Shown piece by piece: positions 33,892 to 42,695 of a DNA stretch of 64,000 bases (positions are counted from its first letter, which is position 1; each line of letters starts with the position of its first letter). The position numbers and the translations under genes were made by a program. The notes under the pieces are model-generated. The model was given only the letters and a program-made list of their open reading frames with translations, was not told where the DNA came from and did no database searches. This DNA comes from DASQZJ01 sp035638775 (GTDB taxonomy: Bacteria > Pseudomonadota > Gammaproteobacteria > UBA5335 > SLRW01), in assembly GCA_035638775.1 (NCBI GenBank), contig DASQZJ010000012.1, positions 124,001 through 188,000 on the forward strand. The letters are read 5' to 3'.

Positions 33892-34788
33892 ATGCCGGGG
33901 TTGGCGGATCTGGTCGCACCGTACGAGTTCTCCCCCACCGTCGCGGTGGTCTGCGCCGGGGCGACCGCCCTGTTCGTGCGCGGCTGGCTGCGACTGCGCC
34001 GGCGCGGCAGCGCTCCCGCGGCATGGCGCGTGCTGTGCTTCATCACCGGTGTCGCGCTGATCTACGCGGTGCTGCAGACCTGGCTCGACTACCTCTCCCA
34101 GCACATGTTCTGGATCCACCGGGCCCAGCATCTGGTGCTGCACCACCTGGGGCCGTTGCTGGTGTTGCTGGCGCTGCCGGGGCCGGTGCTGCGGGCGGGC
34201 CTGCCGGTGCGCCTGCGGCGGCCGCTCGCCGTCCTGCCCCTGCCGCGCGGCCCGATGCGCGCCATCTGCCGCAGCCTCCAGCACCCGATCCTCGCGAGCG
34301 TCCTGTTCGCGGGGCTGGTCTGGTACTGGCTGCTGCCGTCGGTGCACTTCGATGCGATGCTGAGCATCCGCCAGTACAAGGCCATGAACTGGAGCATGGC
34401 CGTCGACGGCCTGCTGTTCTGGTGGCTGATCGTCGAGCCCCGGCGCGATGCCCCCGGAACGCCCGGCTACGGCACCCGTGTTCTGATGCTGTGGTTCGTG
34501 ATGCTGCCGCAGATCGCCATCGGCGCCTGGCTCAGTCTCACTCCGCACGCCATCTACTCGGTCTACAATGTTTGCGGCCGCGCCTGGCCGATCGGGCCGC
34601 TGACGGACCAGCAGATCGGCGGCCTGATCACCTGGATCCCGGCCAGCATGATGAGCATGCTGGGCGCCCTGGTGGTGCTGCGCCGGTGGCGCGCCGAGGC
34701 GGACCCGCAGACCGCGGCGACGCGGCCCTCGCGCGGCGACGGGCGGGCGCCGGCGATGCACCCGCTTTCCGGAACCGACAAGGGCTGA
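33892..34788 (+). CDS. CtaG-type (caa3) cytochrome c oxidase assembly factor
   Basis: Integral membrane protein with about seven hydrophobic helices, of the Caa3_CtaG family. Conserved His-rich helix ends are visible: HMFWIHRAQHLVLHHLGPLLVLL, then WLLPSVHFDAML, MNWSMAVDGLLFWWLI and ITWIPASMMSMLGAL. The family supports delivery of copper to the oxidase Cu centres. 298 residues. The gene lies 18 bases after ygfZ and one base before the SCO gene, so the three are probably co-transcribed. No oxidase structural genes are in the window. Confidence 0.88.
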   Translation: MPGLADLVAPYEFSPTVAVVCAGATALFVRGWLRLRRRGSAPAAWRVLCFITGVALIYAVLQTWLDYLSQHMFWIHRAQHLVLHHLGPLLVLLALPGPVLRAGLPVRLRRPLAVLPLPRGPMRAICRSLQHPILASVLFAGLVWYWLLPSVHFDAMLSIRQYKAMNWSMAVDGLLFWWLIVEPRRDAPGTPGYGTRVLMLWFVMLPQIAIGAWLSLTPHAIYSVYNVCGRAWPIGPLTDQQIGGLITWIPASMMSMLGALVVLRRWRAEADPQTAATRPSRGDGRAPAMHPLSGTDKG

Positions 34789-34789
34789 C

Positions 34790-35401
34790 ATGCGCATCCA
34801 CCGACGTCTGCCGCGAACCCTGCTGCCGGTTCTCGCGGTCGCCGTGCTGCTCGCCGGCTGTGGCGATTCCCGGCACTGGTCGCTGAAGAACATCGAGGGC
34901 GTCATGCCGCCGCTGCGGTTCCGCCTCACCGACGACAGCGGCCGCCCGGCAACGGCGGGAGACTACCGCGGCAAGGTGGTCCTGCTCTACTTCGGCTACA
35001 CGCACTGCCCGGACGTGTGTCCGACCACGCTCGCGAAACTGGCGGGCTCCCTGGGCGCCCTCGGCGACCGCGCAGACGGGGTTCGGGTGCTGTTCGTCAG
35101 CGTCGACCCGAAGCGGGATAGCGCCACCGTACTGCACCGGTACGTGGGCGCCTTCGGGCCGCAGTTCACCGGGCTGCGCGGCGGGCAGGACGCGCTGCGC
35201 ACGCTCACCCGGCGCTACCGGGTGAGCTACGGCTACGGCAAGCCCGCCGCGGACGGCAGCTACGAGGTCTCCCACAGCAGCGCGATCTTCATCTTCGACC
35301 GCCGCGGGCGCATCCGGCTGCTGGCGCAGCAGGACGACGATGCCCGCGCGATCTCGCACGACCTCCGCCAGCTGCTGGCCGAGCCGGAAGCCCGGAGCTG
35401 A
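34790..35401 (+). CDS. SCO1/SenC family copper chaperone (lipoprotein)
   Basis: Thioredoxin-fold protein that binds copper for assembly of the CuA site of cytochrome oxidase. It has a lipoprotein signal with LLAGC (Cys24 lipidated), the CPDVCP copper motif (Cys73 and Cys77) and the third ligand His162 in EVSHSS. 203 residues; periplasmic side of the inner membrane. It follows the CtaG gene by one base, which strengthens the oxidase-assembly reading. Confidence 0.93.
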   Translation: MRIHRRLPRTLLPVLAVAVLLAGCGDSRHWSLKNIEGVMPPLRFRLTDDSGRPATAGDYRGKVVLLYFGYTHCPDVCPTTLAKLAGSLGALGDRADGVRVLFVSVDPKRDSATVLHRYVGAFGPQFTGLRGGQDALRTLTRRYRVSYGYGKPAADGSYEVSHSSAIFIFDRRGRIRLLAQQDDDARAISHDLRQLLAEPEARS

Positions 35402-35403
35402 CG

Positions 35404-37089
35404 TCACCGCTCGTGCAGGTGGAGTTCCTCGATCATCCGATCCCGGATGACGAACTTGCGGACCTTGCCGGTCACGGTGAGCGGAAACTCCTCGACGAAG
35501 CGGATGTAGCGCGGGATCTTGTGATACGCGATGCGGCCGCGGGCGAACGCCCGGATGTCTTCCTCCGTGACGTTCTCGCCCGGCCTCAGGCGGACCCAGG
35601 CACAGAGCTCCTCGCCGTACTTCGGGTCCGGCACGCCCACCACCTGCACGTCCTCCACGGCCGGGTGTGCGTACAGGAACTCCTCGACCTCGCGCGGGTA
35701 GATGTTCTCGCCGCCGCGGATGATCATGTCCTTGATGCGGCCGACGATGCGGCAGTAGCCGTCCCCGTCCAGGGTGGCGAGGTCGCCGGTGTGCATCCAG
35801 CCGTCGGCATCGATCGCCTCGCGGGTCCGCACCGGATCGTCCCAGTAGCCCTGCATTACGCTGTAGCCCCGGGTGCACAGCTCCCCCGCGGCCCCGCGGG
35901 GAACCACCCGGCCGTCGGCGTCGACCACCTTCGCCTCCAGGTGGGGCTGGATCCTGCCCACCGTGGACACGCGCTGCTCCAGCGCGTCCTCGGGCGAGGT
36001 CTGGAAGCTGACCGGGCTGGTCTCGGTCATGCCGTAGGCAATGGTGACCTGCCCCATGTGCATCTCGCCGATGACTCGCCGCATCACCTCCCGCGGGCAG
36101 GGCGACCCGGCCATGATCCCGGTGCGCAGCGAGGACAGGTCGGTCTCCGGGAACGCCGGTTCGGCCATCTCGGCGATGAACATCGTCGGCACACCGTAAA
36201 GCCCGGTGCAGCGCTCGCACTCCACTGCCTCCAGCACGCTGGCCGCGTCGAAGGCCGGCGCCGGATAGACGATGCAGGCCCCGTGCGTCAGGCACGCGAG
36301 GTTCCCCATGACCATGCCGAAACAGTGATACAGGGGCACCGGCACGCAAAGCCGGTCCTGCTCCCCGAGGCGGATGGCCTCGCCGACGAGGTGGCCGTTG
36401 TTCAGGATGTTGCGGTGGGTGAGGGTCGCCCCCTTGGGGCGGCCCGTGGTGCCGCTGGTGAACTGGATGTTGACGGGATCGTTGCGGTCCAGCGCGGCAC
36501 CGAGGTCCGCCGGTGCCCGGCCGGCCGCCGCACGCGCGTGCCCGGGCAGGTCACCGAAATTCAGCATGCCCGGGCTGCGCTCCCCGTCCAGGCGCACCAC
36601 CAGTCGCAGCTCCGGCACCCGGGCTGCCCGCAGCGCGCCCGGCTCGCAGTCGGGCAGCTCGGGCGCCACCTCCCGCAGCATCGCCATGTAGTCGCTGCTG
36701 CGATACTCGGCCATGGCGATCAGGGCCTTGCAGCCGACCTTGTTCAGCGCGTAGGTGAGCTCGGCCGTCCGATAGGCCGGGTTGATGTTGACCAGGACGA
36801 TGCCCAGCCGCGCGGTGGCCAGCTGCGTCACCAGCCATTCCCAGCCGTTGTGCGCCCAGATGCCGACACGGTCCCCGCGCCCGAGCCCCAGGGCATGCAT
36901 GCCGGCCGCCCAGGCATCCACGCGCTCGGCCAGCTCGGCCCAGCTCCAGCGTACCCCCTGGTGGACCGACACAAGGGCCGGACGGTCACCCCAGCGGCGC
37001 GAGGTCGCGTCGAGCTGCGCGCCGATGGTGTGCTCGATCAGTGGCAGGTCCGTCCCGCCCCGGACCCGGCTCCGGCTCAGCCCCGACAT
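35404..37089 (-). CDS. AMP-binding acyl-CoA synthetase (medium/long-chain type)
   Basis: ANL-superfamily ligase that activates a carboxylic acid, probably a fatty acid, to its CoA thioester. Visible are the P-loop FTSGTTGRPKGATLTHRN (about residues 215-232), AYGMTETSP, the A8 region DGYCRIVGRIKDMIIRGGENIYPREVEEFL and the catalytic lysine in VTGKVRKFVIRD. 561 residues, the size of the ACSF2-like group. The ATG has a strong GAGGAG site. No beta-oxidation genes lie nearby. Its upstream region contains an unusual AT-rich stretch with a perfect palindrome, possibly an operator. Chain-length preference cannot be read from the sequence. Confidence 0.9.
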   Translation of the reverse strand: MSGLSRSRVRGGTDLPLIEHTIGAQLDATSRRWGDRPALVSVHQGVRWSWAELAERVDAWAAGMHALGLGRGDRVGIWAHNGWEWLVTQLATARLGIVLVNINPAYRTAELTYALNKVGCKALIAMAEYRSSDYMAMLREVAPELPDCEPGALRAARVPELRLVVRLDGERSPGMLNFGDLPGHARAAAGRAPADLGAALDRNDPVNIQFTSGTTGRPKGATLTHRNILNNGHLVGEAIRLGEQDRLCVPVPLYHCFGMVMGNLACLTHGACIVYPAPAFDAASVLEAVECERCTGLYGVPTMFIAEMAEPAFPETDLSSLRTGIMAGSPCPREVMRRVIGEMHMGQVTIAYGMTETSPVSFQTSPEDALEQRVSTVGRIQPHLEAKVVDADGRVVPRGAAGELCTRGYSVMQGYWDDPVRTREAIDADGWMHTGDLATLDGDGYCRIVGRIKDMIIRGGENIYPREVEEFLYAHPAVEDVQVVGVPDPKYGEELCAWVRLRPGENVTEEDIRAFARGRIAYHKIPRYIRFVEEFPLTVTGKVRKFVIRDRMIEELHLHER

Positions 37090-37170
37090 CGCCGTCTCTC
37101 CTCACGGATTGGCCTGCCGACGTTTGTACCGCCCCGGCCGGCCGCGAGCAAGCGCCGGCAGTCGGCGGGC

Positions 37171-37226
37171 ATTTCTCTATTCTCACTTTAAGAATATTCT
37201 TTACTCATTTGTTATATATTGATTAT
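37171..37226 (-). promoter_or_regulatory. AT-rich control region with 12-base palindrome upstream of the acyl-CoA synthetase
   Basis: About 56 bases with only roughly one quarter G+C, in a genome near 70 percent. At its centre is the perfect palindrome AAGAATATTCTT (37190-37201). Several TATA-like boxes on the minus strand (for example TATATA and TATAAC between 37211 and 37221) make it the likely promoter region of the synthetase, whose ATG lies about 80-100 bases downstream. The palindrome may be a repressor site. The left edge of lysS (stop at 37223-37225) lies inside the stretch. Confidence 0.5.
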
Positions 37227-38734
37227 TCCCGGGTTCCCTGTGGACGCATCAGCGGGAACAGCAGCACGTCGCGGATCGAGGGCGCGTCGCCCAGCAGCAT
37301 CACCAGCCGGTCGATGCCGATCCCCTCGCCGGCCGTCGGCGGCATGCCGTATTCCAGTGCACGCACGTAGTCGTCATCGTAGAACATCGCCTCCTCATCG
37401 CCGGCATCCTTCTGCGCCACCTGGTCGAGGAAACGGCGCGCCTGCTCATCCGGGTCGTTGAGCTCGGAGAAGCCGTTGGCGATCTCGCGGCCGGCCACGA
37501 TCAGCTCGAAACGCTCGGTCACGGCCGGGTCCCGATCGCTCTGGCGGGCCAGCGGCGACACCTCGGTCGGAAACTCGGTCACGAAGGTGGGATCGACCAG
37601 ACCCGGCTCCACGGTCTTCTCGTAGATCTCGCTCTGAAGCTTGCCCGGCCCCCACGAGGGATGCACCTCCAGGCCCAGCCCGGCACAGTGTTCCGCCAGG
37701 TGCCGACGGTCATCGATCCGGGCCGGATCCAGCTGCGGGTTCCGCGACAGCACCGCCTCCCGCACCGTGATCCTGGGAAAGGCGCGCGAAAAGTCGCAAC
37801 GGTGCCCCTGGTAGCTGATCGCGGTGCTCCCCAGCAGATGGCGGGCCATGCCCCGCAACAGCTCTTCGGTAAGGTCCATGAGGTCCTCGTAACCGGCGTA
37901 GGCCTGGTAGAACTCGAGCATGGTGAATTCGGGGTTGTGCCGGGTGGAGACCCCTTCGTTGCGAAAGTTGCGGTTGATCTCGAACACCCGCTCGAACCCG
38001 CCCACGACCAGTCGCTTGAGATAGAGCTCCGGTGCGATCCGCAGATACAGGTCGGTATCCAGGGCATTGTGATGGGTGATGAACGGGCGTGCCGCAGCGC
38101 CGCCCGGGATCGGCTGCATCATGGGCGTCTCGACCTCGAGGAATTCCCGCGAGGACAGGAACGCGCGCACGTACTCGATGATCCGGCTGCGCAGCCGGAA
38201 GGTCTCGCGGACCTCGGGGTTCACGATCAGGTCCAGGTAACGCTGGCGGTAGCGGGTTTCCTGGTCCTGCAGCCCGTGGAACTTCTCGGGCAGCGGTCGC
38301 AGCGACTTCGACAGCAGCTCAAGGCGCTGGGCACGGACCGACAGCTCGCCCGTGCGGGTCTTGAACAGCAGGCCCTCGGCACCCACGATGTCGCCGATGT
38401 CCCAGCTCCTGAAGGCGCGGTACACTCCGTCCGGCAGGGCATCCCGCTGCAGGAACAGCTGGATCCGGCCGCTCATGTCCTGCAGGTGGGTAAAACTCGC
38501 CTTGCCCATCACCCGCTTGGCCATCATCCGGCCGGCGACGCGCACGCGGACCGCCCGGGCCTCAAGCTCGGCCTCGTCGAGCTCGTCGTAGGCCTCGTGC
38601 AGCTCGCCGGCCAGGGCATCGCGCCGGAAATCGTTGGGATAGGCACGCCCCGCCTCGCGCAGCTCCCGGAGCTTCTCCCGCCGCTGCGCGATGAGGCCGC
38701 TTTCGTCGCTGCCGTGTCCGTCTTGCTGGCTCAT
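37223..38734 (-). CDS. lysS: Lysyl-tRNA synthetase (class II)
   Basis: Charges tRNA-Lys. The N-terminal OB-fold anticodon domain is followed by class II motif 1 (FLEVETPMMQPIPGGAAARPF), motif 2 (RNFRNEGVSTRHNPEFTMLEFYQAY) and motif 3 (GMPPTAGEGIGIDRLVMLL). 503 residues from ATG 38734 (MSQQDGHGSDESG), which aligns with known LysS starts; a GTG at 38779 overlapping the prfB stop (GTGA) is in frame but would add 15 residues not seen in the family. prfB-lysS is a widely conserved pair. Confidence 0.97.
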   Translation of the reverse strand: MSQQDGHGSDESGLIAQRREKLRELREAGRAYPNDFRRDALAGELHEAYDELDEAELEARAVRVRVAGRMMAKRVMGKASFTHLQDMSGRIQLFLQRDALPDGVYRAFRSWDIGDIVGAEGLLFKTRTGELSVRAQRLELLSKSLRPLPEKFHGLQDQETRYRQRYLDLIVNPEVRETFRLRSRIIEYVRAFLSSREFLEVETPMMQPIPGGAAARPFITHHNALDTDLYLRIAPELYLKRLVVGGFERVFEINRNFRNEGVSTRHNPEFTMLEFYQAYAGYEDLMDLTEELLRGMARHLLGSTAISYQGHRCDFSRAFPRITVREAVLSRNPQLDPARIDDRRHLAEHCAGLGLEVHPSWGPGKLQSEIYEKTVEPGLVDPTFVTEFPTEVSPLARQSDRDPAVTERFELIVAGREIANGFSELNDPDEQARRFLDQVAQKDAGDEEAMFYDDDYVRALEYGMPPTAGEGIGIDRLVMLLGDAPSIRDVLLFPLMRPQGTRE

Positions 38735-38775
38735 GCCGCTGTGTCCGTTCCTCCGGTCGGGGGGGATGGCGCCGC

Positions 38776-39874
38776 TCACACGCCCTGCTTCAGGCTGGCC
38801 TCGATGAAGCCGTCGAGATCACCGTCCAGCACCGCCTGGGTATTGCCCACCTCGACGCCGGTGCGCAGATCCTTGATCCGGGACTGATCCAGCACGTAGG
38901 AGCGAATCTGGCTGCCCCAGCCGATGTCCGCCTTGGTCTCCTCCACGGCTTCCGCCCGCTCCCGGCGTTGCTGCAGCTCCAGCTCGAACAGCTTGGCACG
39001 CAGCTGCTTCATGGCCGTGGCCCGGTTCTTGTGCTGCGAGCGGTCGTTCTGGCACTGCACCACGATTCCGGTGGGCTCGTGGGTGATCCGCACCGCGGAT
39101 TCGGTGGTATTGACGTGCTGCCCCCCGGCGCCGCTGGCCCGGTAGACGTCGATCCTGAGATCCGCCGGGTTGATGTCGATGTCGATGTCGTCGTCGATCT
39201 CCGGCGAGACGAATACCGCCGCGAACGACGTGTGGCGCCGGTTGCCCGAGTCGAACGGCGATTTTCGGACCAGGCGGTGAACCCCGGTCTCGGTGCGCAG
39301 CCAACCGTAGGCATAGGGGCCCGCGACCCGCACGGTGACGCTCTTGATGCCGGCGACCTCGCCCTCGGAGACCTCGATCAGCTCCGCCTGAAAACCGTGA
39401 CGCTCGCACCAGCGCAGGTACATCCGCAGCAGCATCTCGGCCCAGTCCTGGGCCTCGGTGCCCCCCGATCCCGCCTGGATGTCCAGGAAGGCGTTGGACT
39501 CGTCCATCTCGCCCGAGAACATCCGCTGGAATTCCAGCGCCGCCAGCCGCTTCTCCAGCCGCTGCACGTCCGCTTCCAGTTCCCGGACCGTGCTCTCGTC
39601 GTCCTCCTGGGCGGCCATTTCCAGCAGCTCGCCGGCATCGTCCAGGCCGCGACCGCATTCCCGCAGCACGCTGACGGTCCCGAGCAGGCGGGCCCGCTCC
39701 TTGCTCAGCCCCTGCGCCCGATCGGGGTCGCTCCAGACATCGGGCTGCTCCAGCTCGCGTTCGACTTCCGTCAGGCGCTCCGCCTTGCCCGGGTAGTCAA
39801 AGATACCTCCTCAGGTCGTCGAGGCGACCCTGCATGTCCCGGATTTTCTGCCGAATTGCGTTGGTCTCAAGCAT
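38776..39874 (-). CDS. prfB: Peptide chain release factor 2 (programmed +1 frameshift)
   Basis: Recognises UGA and UAA stop codons. The gene starts with ATG at 39874, reads 25 codons (MLETNAIRQK to LRRYL) and meets an in-frame TGA at 39799-39797; a +1 shift on CTT then gives DYPGK and continues to 38776, a total of 365 residues, the length of the Escherichia coli protein. The peptide-hydrolysis motif GGQHVN and the RF2 region (EMDESNAFLDIQAGSGGTEA in two parts) are clear. Codon-specific shifting is the known autoregulatory device of this gene; it is not a pseudogene. Confidence 0.97.
39797..39811 (-). promoter_or_regulatory. prfB: Programmed +1 frameshift site of prfB
   Basis: The minus strand reads AGGAGG (39811-39806), TAT, CTT, TGA, C. 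This is the canonical arrangement: an internal Shine-Dalgarno-like element three bases before the slippery CUU and the poorly terminating UGAC. When RF2 is scarce the ribosome slips forward one base and makes full-length RF2. Confidence 0.95.
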
Positions 39875-39941
39875 GCTGCCTCTCGCAGGCTGTGGGAGCG
39901 GAAAGCGTGCATTCTACACGAGGCCGCCGCGACCTGGCACG

Positions 39942-39967
39942 CGGCCGGCGGCGACGGCCGCCGGCCG
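39942..39967. other. Strong GC hairpin between prfB and the OmpA-like gene
   Basis: An 11-base-pair inverted repeat (CGGCCGGCGGC / GCCGCCGGCCG) with loop GACG lies in the 204-base gap between divergent genes, 68 bases before prfB and about 112 before the OmpA-like start. There is no T-run on either strand. It could form in either transcript leader or be a protein-binding palindrome. No clear promoter elements are recognisable in the rest of this gap; the OmpA-like gene has a good AAGAGGAA ribosome site. Confidence 0.5.
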
Positions 39968-40078
39968 GCCCGGAGCGGCCCGCGCTTGCAACCGCCAGGG
40001 GCCATCGTTACTCTGCCGTCGATGCCCCGCTCGCCCCGGACCGTGCCTGAACCCGATCGATAACAAGAGGAACGGGCC

Positions 40079-41203
40079 ATGAGAAAAGCCGACCGGCTGC
40101 TGCCGCTGGCGCTCGTCGCGCTGGCCATGTTCGTGCCCCCCGCGCACGCGCTGGACAAGCGGCTCTACCTGTCCCCGAGCTATACCTACGTCCACACGGA
40201 CGGCCGCCAGGTGACGCAGAACGCGCGCGGCTGGCAGCTGAGCCTGGGCAAGCCGCTGGCGCGCCACTGGAACATGGAGCTGCGGGCCTACGGCGACCAT
40301 GCCTCCCGCGGCGCGGGGCGTCCCGACCTGAAACACCTGGGCCTGGCGCTGGACGGGATGTTCCTGTTCCGCCGCCGGCCGGCCTTCTCGCCGTATCTTC
40401 TGCTCGGCGCCGCGGACCAGCGCACGCGCCAGGGCACGGTGAGCGCGTACAACCCGGTCGCGGATGCCGGGGTGGGGTTCTTCAGCCGCTTCGGCGACAG
40501 CGGCTTCGGCATCCGCGTGGACGTTCGCTACCGGGTCGACTTCGTCAACCACTTCGATACGCCCAAGGGGCTGACCACGCTGCGCGACATCGTCTACAAC
40601 GTGGGCCTGGTAATCCCGCTCGGGTCGCGCCCCCGGCCCGCCCGGGCCGCGCCCCCCGCACAGCCCTCTCCGCCGACGGACTCCGACAGCGACGGCGTCC
40701 CGGACAGCGAGGACAACTGCCCGGGAACCGCCGCGGGCACGCAAGTCGATCGCCACGGCTGCCCGGTGGACAGTGATGGCGACGGGGTGCCCGACGCCGC
40801 CGACCGCTGCCCCGGAACCCCTGCCGGCACGCCGGTGGACGCACACGGATGCCCGCGGCCCAGGATCATACGGCTGCCCGGCGTCGGGTTCCGCCCGGAC
40901 TCCGATCGCCTGGACGCATCCGCCCGCAAGGCACTCGACCGGGTCGCGCAGCGCTTCCTGAAAGACCCGCGGATGAAGGCGGTCGTTGCCGGCTATACCG
41001 ACAACATCGGCTCGCAGGAATCGAACCGGAAGCTTTCGCTGTCGCGCGCCCGGACCGTTCGCGCCTACCTCCTCAGCGTGGGCGTTTCACCCGGTCAGCT
41101 CGTGGCCAGGGGGTTCGGCGAGAAGGACCCGGTCGCCGACAACACCACCCGTGCAGGCCGCGCGGAGAACCGCAGGATCGAGCTTCATGTCATCCGACGC
41201 TGA
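40079..41203 (+). CDS. OmpA-family outer membrane protein with calcium-binding-type repeats
   Basis: OprF/OmpA-like porin linking outer membrane and peptidoglycan. Signal peptide to about residue 24 (PAHA), then an eight-stranded-barrel-like domain rich in alternating aromatic residues (YLSPSYTYVHTDG to VGLVIPL). Two thrombospondin type 3 repeats follow (DSDSDGVPDSEDNCPGT and DSDGDGVPDAADRCPGT, about 200-260), Asp-rich and likely to bind calcium. The C-terminal OmpA domain has TDNIGSQESNRKLSLSRA and AENRRIELHV. 374 residues. It is followed with a 17-base overlap by an amidase gene of unrelated function. Confidence 0.9.
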   Translation: MRKADRLLPLALVALAMFVPPAHALDKRLYLSPSYTYVHTDGRQVTQNARGWQLSLGKPLARHWNMELRAYGDHASRGAGRPDLKHLGLALDGMFLFRRRPAFSPYLLLGAADQRTRQGTVSAYNPVADAGVGFFSRFGDSGFGIRVDVRYRVDFVNHFDTPKGLTTLRDIVYNVGLVIPLGSRPRPARAAPPAQPSPPTDSDSDGVPDSEDNCPGTAAGTQVDRHGCPVDSDGDGVPDAADRCPGTPAGTPVDAHGCPRPRIIRLPGVGFRPDSDRLDASARKALDRVAQRFLKDPRMKAVVAGYTDNIGSQESNRKLSLSRARTVRAYLLSVGVSPGQLVARGFGEKDPVADNTTRAGRAENRRIELHVIRR

Positions 41204-42671
41204 GCCGCCCGGCAACGACATCACGGTGTACCCGGCGCGGGAGCTTCTGGCCCGGCTGCGCGGCGGCCGGCTTACCAGCCGCCATCTCCTGGAGGCGCTG
41301 CTGGAACGCGTGGAGCGGCTCAACCCGCCGCTGAACGCGGTCGTCACGCTGGACGCCGAACGCGCCCGCGAGGCGGCCGATGCGGCGGACGCGCACCGAC
41401 AGGCCGGCGGCCCGGCGGGGCCGCTGTACGGCCTGCCGATGACGGTCAAGGACACCTTCGAAACCGCGGGACTGCGCACCACGGGCGGCACGACGCAGTA
41501 CGCGGAGCACGTGCCCGAGACCGACGCGGTGGCCGTGCGCCGGCTGCGGGAGGCCGGCGCAATCGTCTTCGGCAAGACCAATACCCCTGCCTGGGCCGCA
41601 GACCTGCAGACCTACAACGAGGTCTTCGGCACCACCCGCAATCCCTGGGACCCCGGCCGCAGCTGCGGCGGCTCATCCGGCGGCTCCGCCGCGGCGCTGG
41701 CGGCCGGCCTCACACCGCTCGAGCTGGGCAGCGACATCGGCGGCTCGATCCGTGGACCGGCGCATTACTGCGGGGTCTACGGCCACAAGCCCACCTGGGG
41801 CATCGTGCCCGAGCGCGGACACATCCCGGGACCACCCGGGACGCTCGCGCCCGGGGATCTTTCCGTGGCCGGGCCGCTGGCACGCAGCGCCGGCGACCTC
41901 GAGCTCATGCTGGAGATCCTGGCGGGTCCGGAAGGCGACATGGCGCGTGGCTGGCGCCTGGAGCTGCCGCCGCCCCGGGCCGGCCGGCTCGGCGATTTCC
42001 GGGTGGCGGCGTGGCTCGACGACCCCCGCGTGCCGGTCGACGGCGCCGTCGGCGACGTGCTGCAGCAAGCCCTGGACAGCCTCGCGCGGGCGGGCGCCCG
42101 GATCGACGCCCGTGCCCGGCCGCCATTCAGCCTGGCCGAGGCCTTCCGCGACTACTTGCGACTGCTCTACCCCGTCACCACGGCCGGCCTGCCGCAGGCG
42201 ACCCTGGAGCGCCTCGCGCGGCGCGCCCGGGAGCTGCCGCCGGACGCCGACGGATTCGCCGCCCGGCTGGCGCGCTACGGCACCCAGTCCCACCACGAGT
42301 GGCTCGCCGCCAACGAGGCCCGCTACCGCTACCGCGCCGCCTGGGCCGCTTTCTTCCGCGACTGCGACGTGCTGCTGTGCCCGGTCACGCCGGTCGAGGC
42401 GGTTCCCCACGATCACAGTCAGGACAGCCTGGCGCGCACCATCGTCGTCAACGGCGAGCAGCGCAACTACTGGGAACAGCTGGGCTGGGTGGGCCTGGCG
42501 ACGCTGCCCGGGCTTCCCGCCACCTCCGCGCCGGCAGGACGCTCGGCCCGCGGGCTGCCGGTCGGCATCCAGATCATCGGCCCGTTCCTGGAGGACCGCA
42601 CCTGTCTCGCCTTCGCCCGTTGCTTGGCCGAAGTCATCGGCGGCTTCGAGGCGCCCCCCGGCTACGGCTAG
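41187..42671 (+). CDS. Amidase (amidase-signature family)
   Basis: Ser-Ser-Lys hydrolase that cleaves carboxylic amides; natural substrate unknown. The catalytic lysine is in TVKDTFE (Lys88), the signature GGSSGGSAAALAAG contains the cis-serine, and GSDIGGSIRGPAHYCG carries the nucleophilic Ser187. The late block GLATLPGLPATSAPAG and GLPVGIQIIGPFLEDRTCLAFA are typical. 494 residues from ATG 41187; the longer in-frame sequence lies inside the OmpA-like gene. No gatB or gatC lies nearby, so it is not expected to be the Glu-tRNA amidotransferase subunit. Confidence 0.9.
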   Translation: MSSDAEPPGNDITVYPARELLARLRGGRLTSRHLLEALLERVERLNPPLNAVVTLDAERAREAADAADAHRQAGGPAGPLYGLPMTVKDTFETAGLRTTGGTTQYAEHVPETDAVAVRRLREAGAIVFGKTNTPAWAADLQTYNEVFGTTRNPWDPGRSCGGSSGGSAAALAAGLTPLELGSDIGGSIRGPAHYCGVYGHKPTWGIVPERGHIPGPPGTLAPGDLSVAGPLARSAGDLELMLEILAGPEGDMARGWRLELPPPRAGRLGDFRVAAWLDDPRVPVDGAVGDVLQQALDSLARAGARIDARARPPFSLAEAFRDYLRLLYPVTTAGLPQATLERLARRARELPPDADGFAARLARYGTQSHHEWLAANEARYRYRAAWAAFFRDCDVLLCPVTPVEAVPHDHSQDSLARTIVVNGEQRNYWEQLGWVGLATLPGLPATSAPAGRSARGLPVGIQIIGPFLEDRTCLAFARCLAEVIGGFEAPPGYG

Positions 42672-42695
42672 GGCCGCCGGTCGCGCGGGCCGGAA

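Noticed and set aside
38776..39799. prfB as a pseudogene because of an in-frame TGA
   Set aside because: The TGA is in the canonical programmed frameshift context, and the remainder is intact and of normal length.
42672..42695. A bidirectional terminator between the amidase and recJ genes
   Set aside because: Only 24 bases, no stable stem and no T-run.
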